From Gnetum montanum (Eukaryota > Streptophyta > Gnetopsida > Gnetales > Gnetaceae): 64,000 nucleotides of DNA. The notes beneath the pieces were generated by a model, which was not told the DNA's origin, did no database searches, and saw only the letters and a program-made list of their open reading frames with translations. Where the stretch lies: positions 278,177 to 342,176 of the forward strand of contig MNCI01004594.1 of NCBI GenBank assembly GCA_015680685.1, read 5' to 3'. Both the position numbers and the translations under genes were made by a program. Shown here in pieces: positions 46,862-59,356 of this stretch (the first letter of the stretch is position 1; the number at the start of each line of letters is the position of its first letter).

Positions 46862-47869
46862 AAAATTTTGAATTTTTTAAAATATTATTTATTTATTTAT
46901 TTTATTATGACAAGCATAATGAGAAAGTTTAAATGATGATATCTTCTAAACTATAAGTCCAATTAGGATGAAATTTTTCACATTGGAATTGTCTCAAACT
47001 GTGCTACACATTGGGCATGATCTTAGGGTCCAAAAATTAGGTTGGAGTTTTAGGATTTGAAAGGAGAAAACTATATTATTTTGTCAAATTATCATTACTA
47101 GGCTAACATATGGGTGACCTAAGGACCTCTAAGTTGACTTGAATTTTAACACATATATCTTACAATTTTACAAATGATCTAGGCCTATCCTCTCACATCA
47201 TGGCTATACCCTAGCAAGGTACTAAAGAGAAGAATATGACAACATCACTTGCTAAGTATTGGTTTATCTATGAGTTTCATGGTAATAACCTTACTAATTG
47301 AGTAGTGATAAGACCATTTTATGACTAGGTTGAATCCCTAAGCTTGCCAATTTAGAGATCTTAGGCAAGATAATGCCAACTTACAAGGAGTAAGTGGGAT
47401 TAGGTGTATAAAAGACTAAGTTTCAAACATAACAAGATCAACTCAATCCATGGTTACTAAGCTTCTTGGAGGAACTTTAAAATGACCTTAATCAATTAAC
47501 ATTTTTAACATTATCACAAGATGAGCAAGAGTTACTTGGACTAATGTATTGCAACTGATCTACCTTATTGATGTGTAATCAGATATTTTGATCATTGACA
47601 TCCACAAAATTCTCTAAGAATGAATCTTGTTGATTAGTGGAATCTATGTTGAGCATGATGTGCATTCATGGTTCTCTTGTAGATGTGTGGTTCAAACCCA
47701 ATTATTCCAAAAAATCATTGAAAGGATATCTTCTATCTTACATAATTATCTTGAACATAAGGCACATCTCATGGTGGTGGTCCATAACTCTTCCTAGATT
47801 GTGGCTCCATGGTTCGTCATTGGATTATAGTAGGCCCTTGATTCTGATTAGCCTTTGTGTCATAGTTTA

Positions 47870-47882
47870 CTATGATACCAAA
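47870..47882 (-). other. Primer-binding site of element F (initiator Met type)
   Basis: The minus strand reads TTTGGTATCATAG directly beside the LTR. This differs from the classic TGGTATCAGAGC by one base over the first ten or so. Confidence 0.75.
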
Positions 47883-48446
47883 TGTAACATCCTATTCCCA
47901 AATGTTGTGGCAAATGTCAAATATACATTATATTAGACATTATGCATAAGAATATAATGTGGAAAATGTCAAATGTGTGTAACATTTGACATTATGCATA
48001 AACAATAATAGGAAAAATATAAAATGAAATGAAAAGAATGTTTTATTAATGTGAAATAATGTATTCAGGTCATGCACAAAGTGTTCCTTGGAGTTATCTT
48101 TCTTTAGCATCTATCCCTTAGAGGCTATCCAGCACTGCCACCATGGTTAGGCCTATCATTGATCAAAAGAGATTGCTAGTTCTCTTCCTATTCTACTTCA
48201 CACTACACTCATTACTCACCTTTACTAGCTTCATCACTCCATGATGATACAACCTCTAATTCATAAACACCTTAGGTTAAATCCCCAAAGGTCATCTTGA
48301 GAGACATGTTTATTATTACGACATGCCCTTTCGAGTCTTAATTATAACTTGCCTTCTTAGGTCTTGTTATAATAATTATGATACTTGTTATGAAGAGACA
48401 CCATCTTCATTATGTAGTGGCACCATTCAAAAATGAGGATATGACA
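47883..48446 (-). repeat. 5' LTR of element F
   Basis: It is the partner of 43,547-44,093. On the + strand it begins TGTAACATCC and ends ATATGACA. It is followed by AATCT. Confidence 0.8.
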
Positions 48447-48451
48447 AATCT

Positions 48452-49129
48452 AACCTTATCATTAAATTTGAAAGATAGAAAAATGTTAGAAATAACTATC
48501 TGCTTAGTCCAAGTGAACATTCAGTGTTTAAGATATAATATTTTAATGTTATTAGTACTAAAATAATTAAATATCATTTTATTTAAACCCAAAATTATTA
48601 GCTTATTTTCTAAGCCCTCGATGCTAAAATCAACAAGGCAATGCATTTAAAACATAAAACAACATAAGAGCAATTGTTTATTTACTTCAATACTTGGAAT
48701 TTGAACTAGAGATCTATTTCTTTACAAGAAAAGTCTCTAAATTTACTTTGTTATCCATCTAATTGTACTATTAATTTTTGAAATTTAAGCCTAACCCTAT
48801 GCTAACTTGACAATGGTCATGATTATGGTTGTCCTCTTTAGGAAATTAAAAATCCTATGATGTAGTTGGTGTGGCCTTGTGTATGTAAAATGATGAGTTT
48901 CATGTTGATGCATCTATATAATGAGTTATAATGTTCATAGATGCAATACAATGTGTTTCATGTTCATGTGCATGTACACTGATGTTGTCAATCATGTCAA
49001 CTACAACTCGCATATGATCACATCTACTGTAACCTACAAATACCACAACCCACAACAACACATAGTATGTAGCAGATTTCAACATTTCTTCCTTCTTTTG
49101 CAAACTATGTGACAATAGTACTTGCAGTA
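48452..49129. other. AT-rich spacer with tRNA-like sequence 3 (48,693-48,765, minus)
   Basis: On the minus strand AGATGGATAACAAAGTAAA and AGTTCAAATTCC suggest decayed A and B boxes. Nothing else could be supported before the tandem array starts. Confidence 0.3.
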
Positions 49130-52100
49130 TCTCATAATCCTTGTCAAGTAGGATTCCAAAAGGTTATGTGCCTTCCAATGACAAAATATTCCTACCAATG
49201 TTTTCCTATTGATAGCCTATTATGCCTTTCAAATGTTACTGCACAACAATGCTAATCATAGTAAATCGAAGTCCACATAAAGTAGGCTTCCAAAAGGTTT
49301 CGTGCCTTTTGGTTGAAAACATTTCTAACTATTTTTTACCTTCTTAAAGATCATAATGTCTTCCAATTGAGATTGTGTGATATCCCTACTCACAGTGGCT
49401 CATAGTCAATGTTAAATAGGCTACTAGAAGGTATCATGCCTTCCTATGGACAAAAATTTCAATCATTTTTTTGCATTTTGGAAGGTTTCTATGTCTTTTG
49501 GTCAAGATTGTACGATAGTACTTTTCATTGTGGCTCACAATCCATGCTAAGCAGGCTTTTGGAAGGTTTGTTATCTTCCAATGGGTGAAAATTTCAACCA
49601 CTTTTTGCCTTTCAAAAGATCACCATGTCTTCTAGTTGAGATTTTGTGATAGTACTGCTCATAGTGACTCACCATCTACATTAAGTAGGCTATCAAAAGA
49701 TTTCATGCCTTCTGGTAGATGAACATTTTCAATCATTTTATGCCTTCTATATGATGCCCATGTCTTTTAGTTTAGAATGCACAATGAGGCTACTTGTGGT
49801 GGCTTGTAGTCAATGTTAAGCTAGCTATCAATAGGTTTCATGCCATCTAGTGGGTGAAAATCTCAAATATTTTTTGCCTTCCAAAAGGTCATGATGTCTT
49901 CTAGTTGAGGTTGCACAATAGTGCTACTCATTGTGGCTCATAGTCCACATTAAGTAGGATTCCAAAAGGTTTTGTGCCTTCTAGTGGTTAAAAATGTTAA
50001 CCATTCTTTACCTTTCAAAAGCTCTTCTTATCTTTCAGTTGAGATTGCATGACATTACTACTTCCATTGGATCACAGTTTGCAGAAAGTAGGATTCTAGT
50101 AGGTTATGTGCTTTCTAGTTTGTGAAAATTCTTACCAATTTTTATCCACTAGAAGACTCTTATGTGTTCTAAATGTTACTACATGATATTGTCATAGTGT
50201 TTTATAGTTCACATAAATTAAGCTTCTGATAGGTTTTGTGCCTTCTGGTATGTGAAATTTTCAATCATTTTCTATCTTCTAGATGATCTCCATGCCTTTT
50301 GATTGAGAATACGTGATAGTGCTACTCATGGTGGCTTGCAGTCCACATTAAGTAGGCTTCCAAAATGTTTCGTGACTACCAGTGAGCAAAAATTTCAATC
50401 ATTTTCTACCTTCCATAACGTCTCCATGTCTTTTGGTTGATAATGTACATCAATGCTACTTGCAATGGCTCATAATTCATGTGAAGAAAGCTTCTAGAAG
50501 GTTTCATGTCTTTCTATGAGAGAAACTTTTAACCATTTTTTGTCTTTTGAAAGGTCTCTATGACTTCGAGATGAGACTACATGACATTATGTCTTGCAAT
50601 GACTTACAATTCAATTAAAGTAGGCTTCTAATAGGTTATGTACTTTCTGGTGTGCAAAAATTGCAACCATTTTCTTCCTTCTAGAAGATCTCCATGTCTT
50701 TGGGTTGAGAATGCATGATAGTGCTACTCAAGATGGCTCATAGTCCATGTTAAGTAGGCTTCTAGAAGGTTTTGTGCCTTCTAATAGAGGAAACGTTTAA
50801 CCATTTTTTACTTTCCTGAAGGCATGCATGTCTTTTGAATGAGACAAACTAACATTTCCACTCATAGTGGCTCATGGTTCAAGAAACATAGGTTTTCAAT
50901 AAGTTATGTGCTTTCTAGTGTGCAATAATTCCAACCATTTTCTACCTATTGAAAGATCTCCATGTCTTCTCATTAAGAGTGTGTGTCAGTGCTACTCGTA
51001 GTAGCTCGTAGTCCACATGAAGTAGGCTTTTAGAAGGTTTTTTGCCTTTCAATGGAAGATCCTTTTAATCATTTTTTGCCTTCTCAAAGCTTTCCATGTC
51101 TTCTAGATGAGACTATGTGGCATTGCTACTTACAGTGGCTCACAATTCAATGAAAGCAAGCTTCTAGTAGGTTATGTGCTTTTTGGTATGCAAGAATTCT
51201 AATAATTTTCTATCTTCTAGAAGGTATCCATGTCTTCCTATTGAGCTCAACAATGTTATTTGTAGCAACTCACAATCCATGTTAATTAGGCTTCTTGAAG
51301 GTTTCATGCCTACTGGTGGGTAAAACTTTTAACTATTTTTTGCCTTCTAGAATATTTTCATCTCTTCTAGTTGAGAATGTGCAATAATGCTACTAGTGGT
51401 GTCTCACAATCCATGTTAAGTAGGCTTCCAAAAGGTTTCTTGCCTTCTGGTGAAAAAAACCTTTAACCATTTTTTACATTCTGGAAGGTCTCCTTGTCTT
51501 CTAGATGTGACTAAAATACATTGCTACCCATAATGGCTCATGAGTTATCGAAAGTATGCTTTTGGTAGGTTATGTGCCTTTCAATGTACAAGAATTCCAA
51601 TCATCGTTTTTTGCCTCCAATTTGCATTGCAAGAAAATTTAGATTACAATGACCCATACTCAAACCTCAAGCAATCTTCTTATATGGTATGTACCTTTTA
51701 GAGGTTAAATTAATTATTTTAGTTGTTTAGAAAATTATGGGTTCAACCATGAAAGTTTTAAAAGATGAAAAAGAAGCATTTATTGGATTTGGAGATCAAG
51801 TTAAATGGGTTTAATAATTCCATGACTTTAAAATGTCATATGGGTTTTCTTATTTCTCTCTCAATTAATAGTACGAAGTTATAGACTTTTTCTTCCTTGT
51901 TTTTTGAAAAAATGTAATCCCACGGATCATGCAATTTTTTGAATGTTTAATAATAAACATGTGGCGTATTGATTCAAAATTTTAATATAGGAAGTTCATT
52001 GTTCTGAAATTTTCAATCATTTTAAGCTTTCTAAAAGTCTGAATCACTTCTTGTATGTATTGTAGGACAATGAAGATCATAGTGGCCTATACTCCACATG

Positions 52101-52556
52101 AAGTAGCCTACTGAAAGTGTATATGCCATTTGCTGATCATAAATTCAATTCATTTTTTGCTAGAAGTAATCAAATTCCTAGCTTCTAGTAGGAACTAGTA
52201 GTTGAACTTTCTAATCAATTTTTGTCCTCTAGAAGGCCTGAATAACTTCTACTATCAATTATAGGATATTACTAATTGCATTGAACTGTAATATATGTTA
52301 AACCTAGTTTCTACAAGAGGAGGTACCTTTCAATAGCCAAATGTACCAAATAAACTTAACTTCCTATAGGTTCTATAGCTTTCAATTCCCATTGCATGGG
52401 AGTACTAGTTGTAGGCCATTGTAGTGTTGGCAAACTTAGCTTCCAAAAGGGGAGGTACCTTCTAGTGCCAAATGTACTCAATAAACTTTGCTATTTGTAT
52501 GTTTTAGAATTTCTTGTACCCATTACATGGGAGTACTACTTTTAAGCCATTATAAT
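49130..52556. repeat. Satellite-like tandem array of a ~134-bp unit, left part
   Basis: About 19 clear units start with AAGTAGGCTTCYRRAAGGTTT and TGCCTTCTRGTG, at roughly 49,145, 49,274, 49,413, 49,545, 49,682, 49,815, 49,955, 50,090, 50,218, 50,352, 50,487, 50,618, 50,753, 50,890, 51,021, 51,156, 51,288, 51,421 and 51,553. Spacings are 128-140 bp. The CTTCYRRAAGG palindrome occurs twice per unit, the second time before CTCCATGTCTTC, so the unit may be an old dimer. From about 51,650 the units are more diverged; two readable ones precede element E. Confidence 0.85.
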
Positions 52557-53253
52557 TTATGAGCAACAAGTACCTCCTACTGCCAATCATACAAATCACA
52601 AGCATTCACTAAGATTGTGAATAATACTACTAGCATTACCATGTGAATACATGTTTACACTCAAAACTAGTCACACTCATTTCATTGATTGATTAACATG
52701 CATGGAAATGTAAATATTAACTAATTACATGAAATAGAAATTGCATTGAAAGTAAATCTATTTTAAGTCAAAGTGCTGAAATGAATATAAATTAATCTCA
52801 ATCTTATTATCGTTCATGGAATGTGTCTAGGTACAATGCCACTCAAATAAGAAACCATAAAACTGACTCAAATCCACACTACGAGCACTCACTAACTATT
52901 TGCTAAGATTATGAAATAAAACTACTAGATTCTAGCTACACTACTAACCAAGTGGTGTCCAATACACAACAATTTCTCTCATATTTATAGGTAGATATAG
53001 GCATTACATCGATGAGGATGCACTAACACATTTAACTACATCAACAAGGATGCATTAATGAGGATGTGTCAATGGGGATGCATTGACAGGGATGCATCAA
53101 CGAGGTTACATCAATGGAGCTATGTCAATGCATCTAAGATGCATTGCTTGTTAATGCATCAACACATTTCCATCCATACATATTTGTCAACACATCTAAG
53201 ATGCATCGACCAAGATGTATCAATGAAATTGCTATATATATCATGTCTCATCA
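52557..53253 (-). repeat. 3' LTR of element E
   Basis: It matches 58,421-59,356 but lacks about 240 bp present there around 58,490-58,790. The shared core includes the region of GATTAACATGCATGGAAATG. Confidence 0.8.
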
Positions 53254-53285
53254 TATCCCCACAATTCACTTAACACTTGTCCTCA
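53254..53285 (-). promoter_or_regulatory. Polypurine tract of element E
   Basis: The minus strand reads CTTGAGGACAAGTG, then TTAAGTGAATTGTGGGGATA, then the LTR start TGATGAGAC. The TTGAGGACAAG word before the tract is well known from plant gypsy elements. Confidence 0.75.
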
Positions 53286-56240
53286 AGTTATATATAAATG
53301 GACAAAGTTTCATTACAAAAACTATGGGATGACCAAGACTAGATTGGCTACCATTACAAAATTAGAATGTTGTGTTACAAAATTTTATTTGAGTGGATGT
53401 ATTACAAAATGATGAAAAGAATATATAGATATCAAAGTTTCCAAAATTTCATAGGTCTTCAAAACTTTTTTGAAGATGATTCTTCTTGTTCTTACTAGCG
53501 GTGATAGACTTTGCAACCTTGATTGTTATGTTGATGCTTCTCCTTTTATGAAAAAAATTCTTGAAGGATGGATTGAAATTTCTTCTCATCATCCCATGGA
53601 TCCAACAAACATATTATGTTTAAGCTTTAATCCTTGTATGTGCTACTATTTGTCCATGGGCATAGCCTCTATTGTTCTACTCTTGGCCTCATTTCCTTTG
53701 CTTTTACAAGGCCTTCAATCTTAAGGATTCCATTTGGCATCATCTAAAATCACCAAAGGATCAACATTAATTTTAATAATTTTTCATTAATTATGAATCC
53801 TTCCTAAATCCTTAGTTAACTTAAAATTTAAAAATTTTTAGCATGTCAACTCAAGATGACTCCATAATAATGTTTCCCAAGGCTCTAGGATAACTAAAAT
53901 CATCAAGTTCAAGTTATTTTGATTATTTTTACTATTTTTTGCTCTAATGTTCAAAAATGGAGTGTTAGAAAAATTTCAAAAAGTACATTATTAACCTCCT
54001 CTTTCCCCCCCAACCCCAACCCTTACGTCGCCCCCCACCATGATAAATGAGCTTAACTCTAAAAATGCACAAGTTTTTGAATAATTAAAATTGAAAGTAT
54101 GACTTACAAGATGACCAAGGAATATTAAATATGAAGGATAATTTAATATAAAATTAATAAAAATTCATTGAAACTAATGAGAATTAGTCCCAAAATCATG
54201 CATAAATTTAGAGAAGCCATCAATGATGTTCTTGAAGAAGTGCGGTTTGATTCAAAGCCATGATCAAGAAAAGTTATGCAAGTGGGTCTTCCTAAAATCA
54301 AGCTCCTACCATAATGTCCTTGCATGACCACTTCTATAGATGTCTATGGGCAACTTAGAAGTTAATTAGAAATCATGCCCTTGTTCCAAATAGCACACAA
54401 ATGCCTTTGTTAGGATCCCACACTATACTATACAAAATCATTAGGCCCATAATTGCATGCAGAAATGAGGTGAATAATGGAATGAGAAGGAATTGCAGAG
54501 ATTGAGATGTAAGGTACTTAACCATGTCTACAATAGGTTCTTATGTAAATTATGATTAAAATAACCATCATACCTATCCTGTCCAAGTTTTAGACCAAGT
54601 CCATACCATTAATAGTGGGCTCACATTGATGTGTTCCTTCATTTCTACCATCATGAGTCTGCAACAACCACAAAGAACATACATCACTCCAAAAAGAGAA
54701 GGAGAAGAAGGAAGGAAGGAAGGGCCTTAGTTAGAGTGGTGCCTTCAGGCATGGGTAACTTTCCTTTCCAACCCCATAACTAGTGCTTGTAGCCCATTAT
54801 TATATCTAAGGGCTATGCTTTGAATTCCCATTCTTTTTTCTTTTTCTCTTCTCTTTTTTTTAGGAATCACACCATGCAAAGACATGCTTCCTATATATTG
54901 ATCAATGACAAGAGTCATGATACATTCCATGAGGAGTCCTAGGTCCCAAGAATGAAGTCAAAAAGAGAACCCAAAAAATCCTCTTGAGGTCATACCCATT
55001 ACCATTCCCACTTTGTCTTTTATTCTTTCTTCAAGGCATAATGATTAGTAGTTAGTTTTAGTTTCATTTGAGAAGAAACATATTACTTTCATGATAAATC
55101 CCTCTTATGTATAGAACTGGAGGAATGGATGATGTGTTTTTCACTTCTTTACATACTTGTTTATCCAACCATCTTGATAGCATAGGACAAACCCCAATGC
55201 ATTGTGTTGACTTCTACATCATGATTAGCAAAATTGTTATTAACAAAGATATAGTATACATTCATAAAACATAAAGGAAATGACTCAATAAAAGAGAAAA
55301 TTATAAAGAAAATAAAAATAAAAAGATATGGAAAACATATTAAGAATTAGAAAATTTTTGAAGAAATAAGAAAAGGATAAAAACCTGTAAAACAAAAAAG
55401 TAAAAAAAATATATATACTTATTAGTTTTTGATTCAAGATGGGGCATCTCCCCCACAACTAAACTCATGGGAAAGCATTCAAAAAATGGATTGCACATTC
55501 CCTTGGTTATACACCATAAGTTTTCCATTTATCATCTTTAGTAATTTAAGTTTTCATTTAGTAGCACACACTAATGATAATTACGTTTCAATCATTTGGG
55601 GACGTATCTTTAGCTGGACTAGAAGGATTTTTCTTTTTATGGGATTTAGAAATGTTTCCTTGTTTATTTCCTATTTTAGTTTTTGTGTCTCTTAGTTTAG
55701 CATCTTCTTTTAGTCTATAGTCAGAGTGTAAGATGTTCTTATCTAAGTTCTCCATTTGGTCCATTTTCTTAAGATAAGAACTAATAAGTGGATTGGATGT
55801 TTCCATGCATCTTTTTATAGTTTTGTATTCTCATTTTTGAGCTATTGGGTGTTTTTTTTTTTTTTTTGTTTAGCGACTATTGTGTAGGCTAGGTTTTTCA
55901 CACACACTTTTTCATTATGTCTATAATGGGTTGGTATAGGAATTACGTTAATACTTTGAACTTTTTTCCCACAACTACATCCTTTATCATTATTAGTAAT
56001 GCATGGAGTTTTCTATCTCTCCACAATGATAGGTTCACCTTTTATGTTCTGTATAAGAGTGGAATGGTTGTTGGCTCTTACATAGGATTGTAAGACATTG
56101 TTTTTGTGAGTAAGGGTATTGCATGAGATTAGCCTTGTACTGGCTTTGATGAGCCAATAGATCTACAAGTTTTATTCACATGTATGGAAACTATCCTAAA
56201 GAAAGGATGTTTCCAAGAATTTTTCTAAGATCTACTAACA
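53286..56240 (-). other. Interior of element E without recognisable genes
   Basis: About 3 kb where pol would be expected. No RT, RNase H or integrase words appear in any minus-strand frame. There is a C-rich patch at 54,005-54,040 and several short charged frames of no known family. Confidence 0.5.
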
Positions 56241-58218
56241 TTATCATTTACTTGTATGTTCATTGCATAATTTTCATTCTTCTGTTGAGGTTGTGGTGCC
56301 AATCCTTCCTACATTGTTGGTGGTAACATATGATGGAGGGAAGTATTAGAGTATTGAGGATGTGACAAACGATAAGAGATGTAAGATGGTGATCTCATAG
56401 GAGATGTTGTCGGTTGATGGTATTTAGAAGAGTAGTAGTAGTGATTTGAGGTAGGGAAAGTAGAACCATTTGGAGAAACAAACTGTTGAACATAGTATCC
56501 ATAAGATTCTAGCTAGCGATAAGAATATTGCTAGTTTGTTGATGGCATTCCCCATGATTGTGGGTTTTTCCATTGTGATTAATAGTAGTCTTGATGTTAA
56601 TAAGAAGTCCCATTGGGATAGTGTTGTTGGTTATAAGGCTATCTATAAATACCTTGTAGGGAAGGTAATCTCCTAGGCATTTACTTTTCTACAAACTTAG
56701 GATTTAAAGAAAAAGCCCCAAAGTCTTGTAGACGTAACATAACTAAGTAATATCCCTTTGGATGTTCATATTGCTAGATGTTACATCCATCATCCTCTTC
56801 TATATATAAGTACAAAACCTCTTCTACTACAAATATTTTTCCTTTTTGCCAATAAGTATCCTTACCTATTTCCTTGTTCTTTTTCCTCTTATTATTTTGA
56901 TCACTTAATCCTTTTTTCTTTACCTTTTCCTCTATGATTTTCAAGTTGGTTGTAACTTTTTCATTCATCAACTCCCACATCTTATCTACCTTTGCTTCAA
57001 TATCAAAGATAGACTTTTGTATTAGCAAGGTTTTGTGTGAAATTAACTCATAAAGAGCTACCTCTTTTTCTTGATCATAAATATTTACCTCTTGTTTTAA
57101 AGAGTTGGATCCTAGTTCTATTCCTCTACACTCTCCCTTTTACATAACTCTCCTTCTTCTTTTGCCACCTGTTTAACTAGCATTTTTATTTGATGAGCTC
57201 TCAATTTAGATAATCATCCTTGGGCATAGATTCCAAGGGTCTCCCTTATTTTATTATGAAGCACATATATGATGTAGAGAAGCTACTCTATTTGAAAAAA
57301 ATCATGGCTTGGACATCTATGTAGTAGAGAATAGTATCTGTCCAAGGCTACATCCGAAGATTCATGATTTTCATGCTTCCACCCTTGGATTTGTTTTTTT
57401 AGATTAGACACTTTCTCATAGGTTTGATTATTTTCATTGATAATTTCAAGCACTGTGAACCACCAGTGGATTAAATCTGGTTCTAACAATCTATACCAAC
57501 TTTCAGCTTCTTCTATTAGNTGTTCTAACAATCTATACCAACTTTCAGCTTCTTCTATTAGTGTTCTAGGGAAGAGCTTAAGCTTTTGCCATCTACTTTC
57601 AATGTTTTGTAAGACACATACATCATAGAAGGCTTGTACATGATATTGTAGATTAGAATTATAGCCTCCCTCAAACTTAGAAATGCTATTCACATTAAGT
57701 CATTTGATGTGGCTTTTCCTTTGATGCCTATGAGGGATTCTAACTACCTCTGTGATTTATATCATGCTCTTAGTAGCTAGTAAGGGTTCATCTTCATTAG
57801 ACATGTCATAGTGATAATCCCTATTTCTACTTATCTAATAGTGATGATTTCTTCTATGCTCACTTTGATGTCTTTCATCTTGCCTTTACATTCTATTTTT
57901 ATCTTCATCTTGATCCCTTATTATATCTTTATCCTTGTATATACATTCATTTTCATTAAAACTTGACGTTGAAGAGGAAGAGAAAGATGGTAAACTAGGA
58001 GAATCACCATGGCTCTTATATCTCCCCGTATGATCCCTTGATTTATCTCTTCTAGGTTTGGAGAAGGCCCTAGGCCTTGAGGCCCTTCTTATTCTAGGAC
58101 TTACTTCATCTCCTCTAAGATTGTCTGCATCAGTTGAATGTAGTCTTTGAATGTAGTAAGGGTCTAAATGAGCATATGATATCCTTGTGTTTAGTAATTC
58201 ACTCCAATTTTCTTCCAT
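56241..58218 (-). pseudogene. gag: Gag of element E (decayed)
   Basis: The minus-strand start is MEENWSELLNTRISYAHLDP (58,218), followed by an Arg/Ser-rich stretch (58,100-57,960). The capsid-like part has ISKFEGGYNSNLQYHVQAFY, LKLFPRTLIEEAESWYRLL and LKKQIQGWKHENHESSDVAL (57,690-57,320), matching the retrotransposon Gag pattern FxG...LFxxTLxxxAxxWY. A coiled-coil-like Lys/Glu segment (57,030-56,780) and a Gln/Pro/Tyr-rich tail (56,740-56,300) follow. Gln-type stops and frameshifts break it. The N-terminus is related to the gag start of element G at 63,585. Confidence 0.75.
57479..57562. other. Single undetermined base flanked by a ~40-base direct duplication
   Basis: The bases before the N at 57,520 (GTTCTAACAATCTATACCAA onward) are repeated exactly after it (57,522-57,562). 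In Gag this duplicates the EEAESWYRLLE segment. It looks like two contig ends joined without merging their overlap. Confidence 0.8.
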
Positions 58219-58401
58219 ATAGAATCTACCATTTTCATACTATTTTTCTCATCATATGACATATTATTGACTCTATGTGAAGAAGGCATGTTTTAATTAA
58301 TAATGTGTGTGACTTAAAACATTAATGTTTCTTAAAAGATAAGTCATTAATGCTTATACAACAATCATTTATAATATAACTAATCTAGATAACTAGCATC
58401 A

Positions 58402-58420
58402 TCCTTGGTAATGGCACCAA
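58402..58420 (-). other. Primer-binding site of element E (Asp tRNA type)
   Basis: The minus strand reads TTGGTGCCATTACCAAGGA. It equals the Athila-type site TTGGCGCCGTTGCCGGGGA with only G/A and C/T changes. Confidence 0.75.
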
Positions 58421-59356
58421 TGATGAGTAGCAAGTACCCCTCCTACATCCAACCATACAAATCAAAAGCACTCACATGCAATCTAGTTGAATTCTATGGA
58501 TGAAACTAATGTGATATCTAGAGTGTTAAGCATTAATTGTAGGTTGTTATCTTCTCACTTGGACTAGTGGTGGCTTTATGACATATGGTTTAGTCCAAAG
58601 TGAGGCATATAATTATGATATTTTTGGGGCCTTAAACTAACCTTAACAATAACATAAAAATTAATTATTCAATCTAATTAATAATAAGAAGATAAATTCT
58701 AAGCCAACTTAAGGGAAATGAGTGTTCATTTCCAACTTCTCATTCACATGTTGAACTCACATACCCACTACTAAGATTACCAAGTGTTATGTTGCTAGGT
58801 GAACCAAGAAATAATGTTATTGGAATTACTAAGTGAATACATGATTATACTCAAAACTGTTTGTGCTCATTTCATCAATTGATTAACATGCATGGAAATG
58901 TAAATATTAACTAATTACATGAAATATAAATTATTCTAAGTCAAAGTGATAAAATGAATATGAATCAATCTCAATCTTATTATCAATCATGGAATATGTC
59001 TAGGTACAATGCCACTCAAAAAAGATGTCATACAACTAACTCAAATCCACACTATGAGTGCTCACTGAATATTTGCTAGGATTATGAAATAAAATTGTAA
59101 GAGTCTAGCTACAGTACTAACCAAATGGTGTCCAATACATGGTGAGTGCTTGCATATTGATAAGCAAGTGCAGGAATTACATTGACAAGGATGCATTAAT
59201 GCATTTAGCTACATTGAATGGGCTACATTAACTCATCTAAGATGCATTTCCTATTAATGCATCAATGCATTTCTATCCACACATATGCCTCAATGCATGT
59301 AAGATGCGTCAACAAGGATGCATTGACAAAGTTACTCAACATATCACATCTCATTA
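58421..59356 (-). repeat. 5' LTR of element E
   Basis: It is the partner of 52,557-53,253. Its extra segment at about 58,550-58,640 is the reverse complement of a block in the units at 60,290-60,370, so E and the units to its right belong to one LTR family. Confidence 0.8.

Larger units (their letters stand above)
43547..48446 (-). mobile_element. Element F: complete LTR element, no coding capacity seen
   Basis: Direct repeats 43,547-44,093 and 47,883-48,446 are LTRs (about 550 bp) with ends TGT...ACA. The perfect duplication AATCT flanks them (43,542-43,546; 48,447-48,451). An initiator-Met-like primer-binding site adjoins the right LTR, which sets the minus orientation. A purine-rich tract adjoins the left LTR. 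The 3.8-kb interior has no Gag or Pol motifs, apart from a short start-like MEPQSRKSYGPPP near the primer-binding site. It resembles large non-autonomous (LARD-type) derivatives; its superfamily is unknown. Confidence 0.8.
52557..59356 (-). mobile_element. Element E: Athila-like gag-only LTR element, inserted into the 134-bp array
   Basis: LTRs at 52,557-53,253 and 58,421-59,356, an Asp-tRNA-type primer-binding site beside the right LTR, a polypurine tract beside the left LTR and Gag on the minus strand define the element. The flanks (CCATTATAAT before, ACATTGTTGGTAAAC after) join into one repeat unit (compare GCCATTGTAGTGTTGGCAAA at 52,420), with a decayed 5-bp duplication ATAAT/ACATT. No RT, RNase H or integrase is seen. 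A single undetermined base with a duplicated flank lies in gag. Confidence 0.82.

Noticed and set aside
47637-47936. 99-codon + strand frame
   Set aside because: It runs antisense through the primer-binding site and LTR end of element F; no recognisable motif.
48900-49115. Overlapping + and - frames of 63-71 codons
   Set aside because: Low-complexity AT-rich sequence just before the tandem array; no motif.
53058-53332. Frames with repeated Asp/Ala-Ser-Thr words
   Set aside because: They arise from GATGCATCAA-type short repeats inside the LTR of element E; the same words recur at 59,160-59,340.
54001-54040. C-rich CCCCAACCCC words as interstitial telomere repeats
   Set aside because: Only two imperfect repeats, not the plant unit CCCTAAA; simple sequence is a sufficient explanation.
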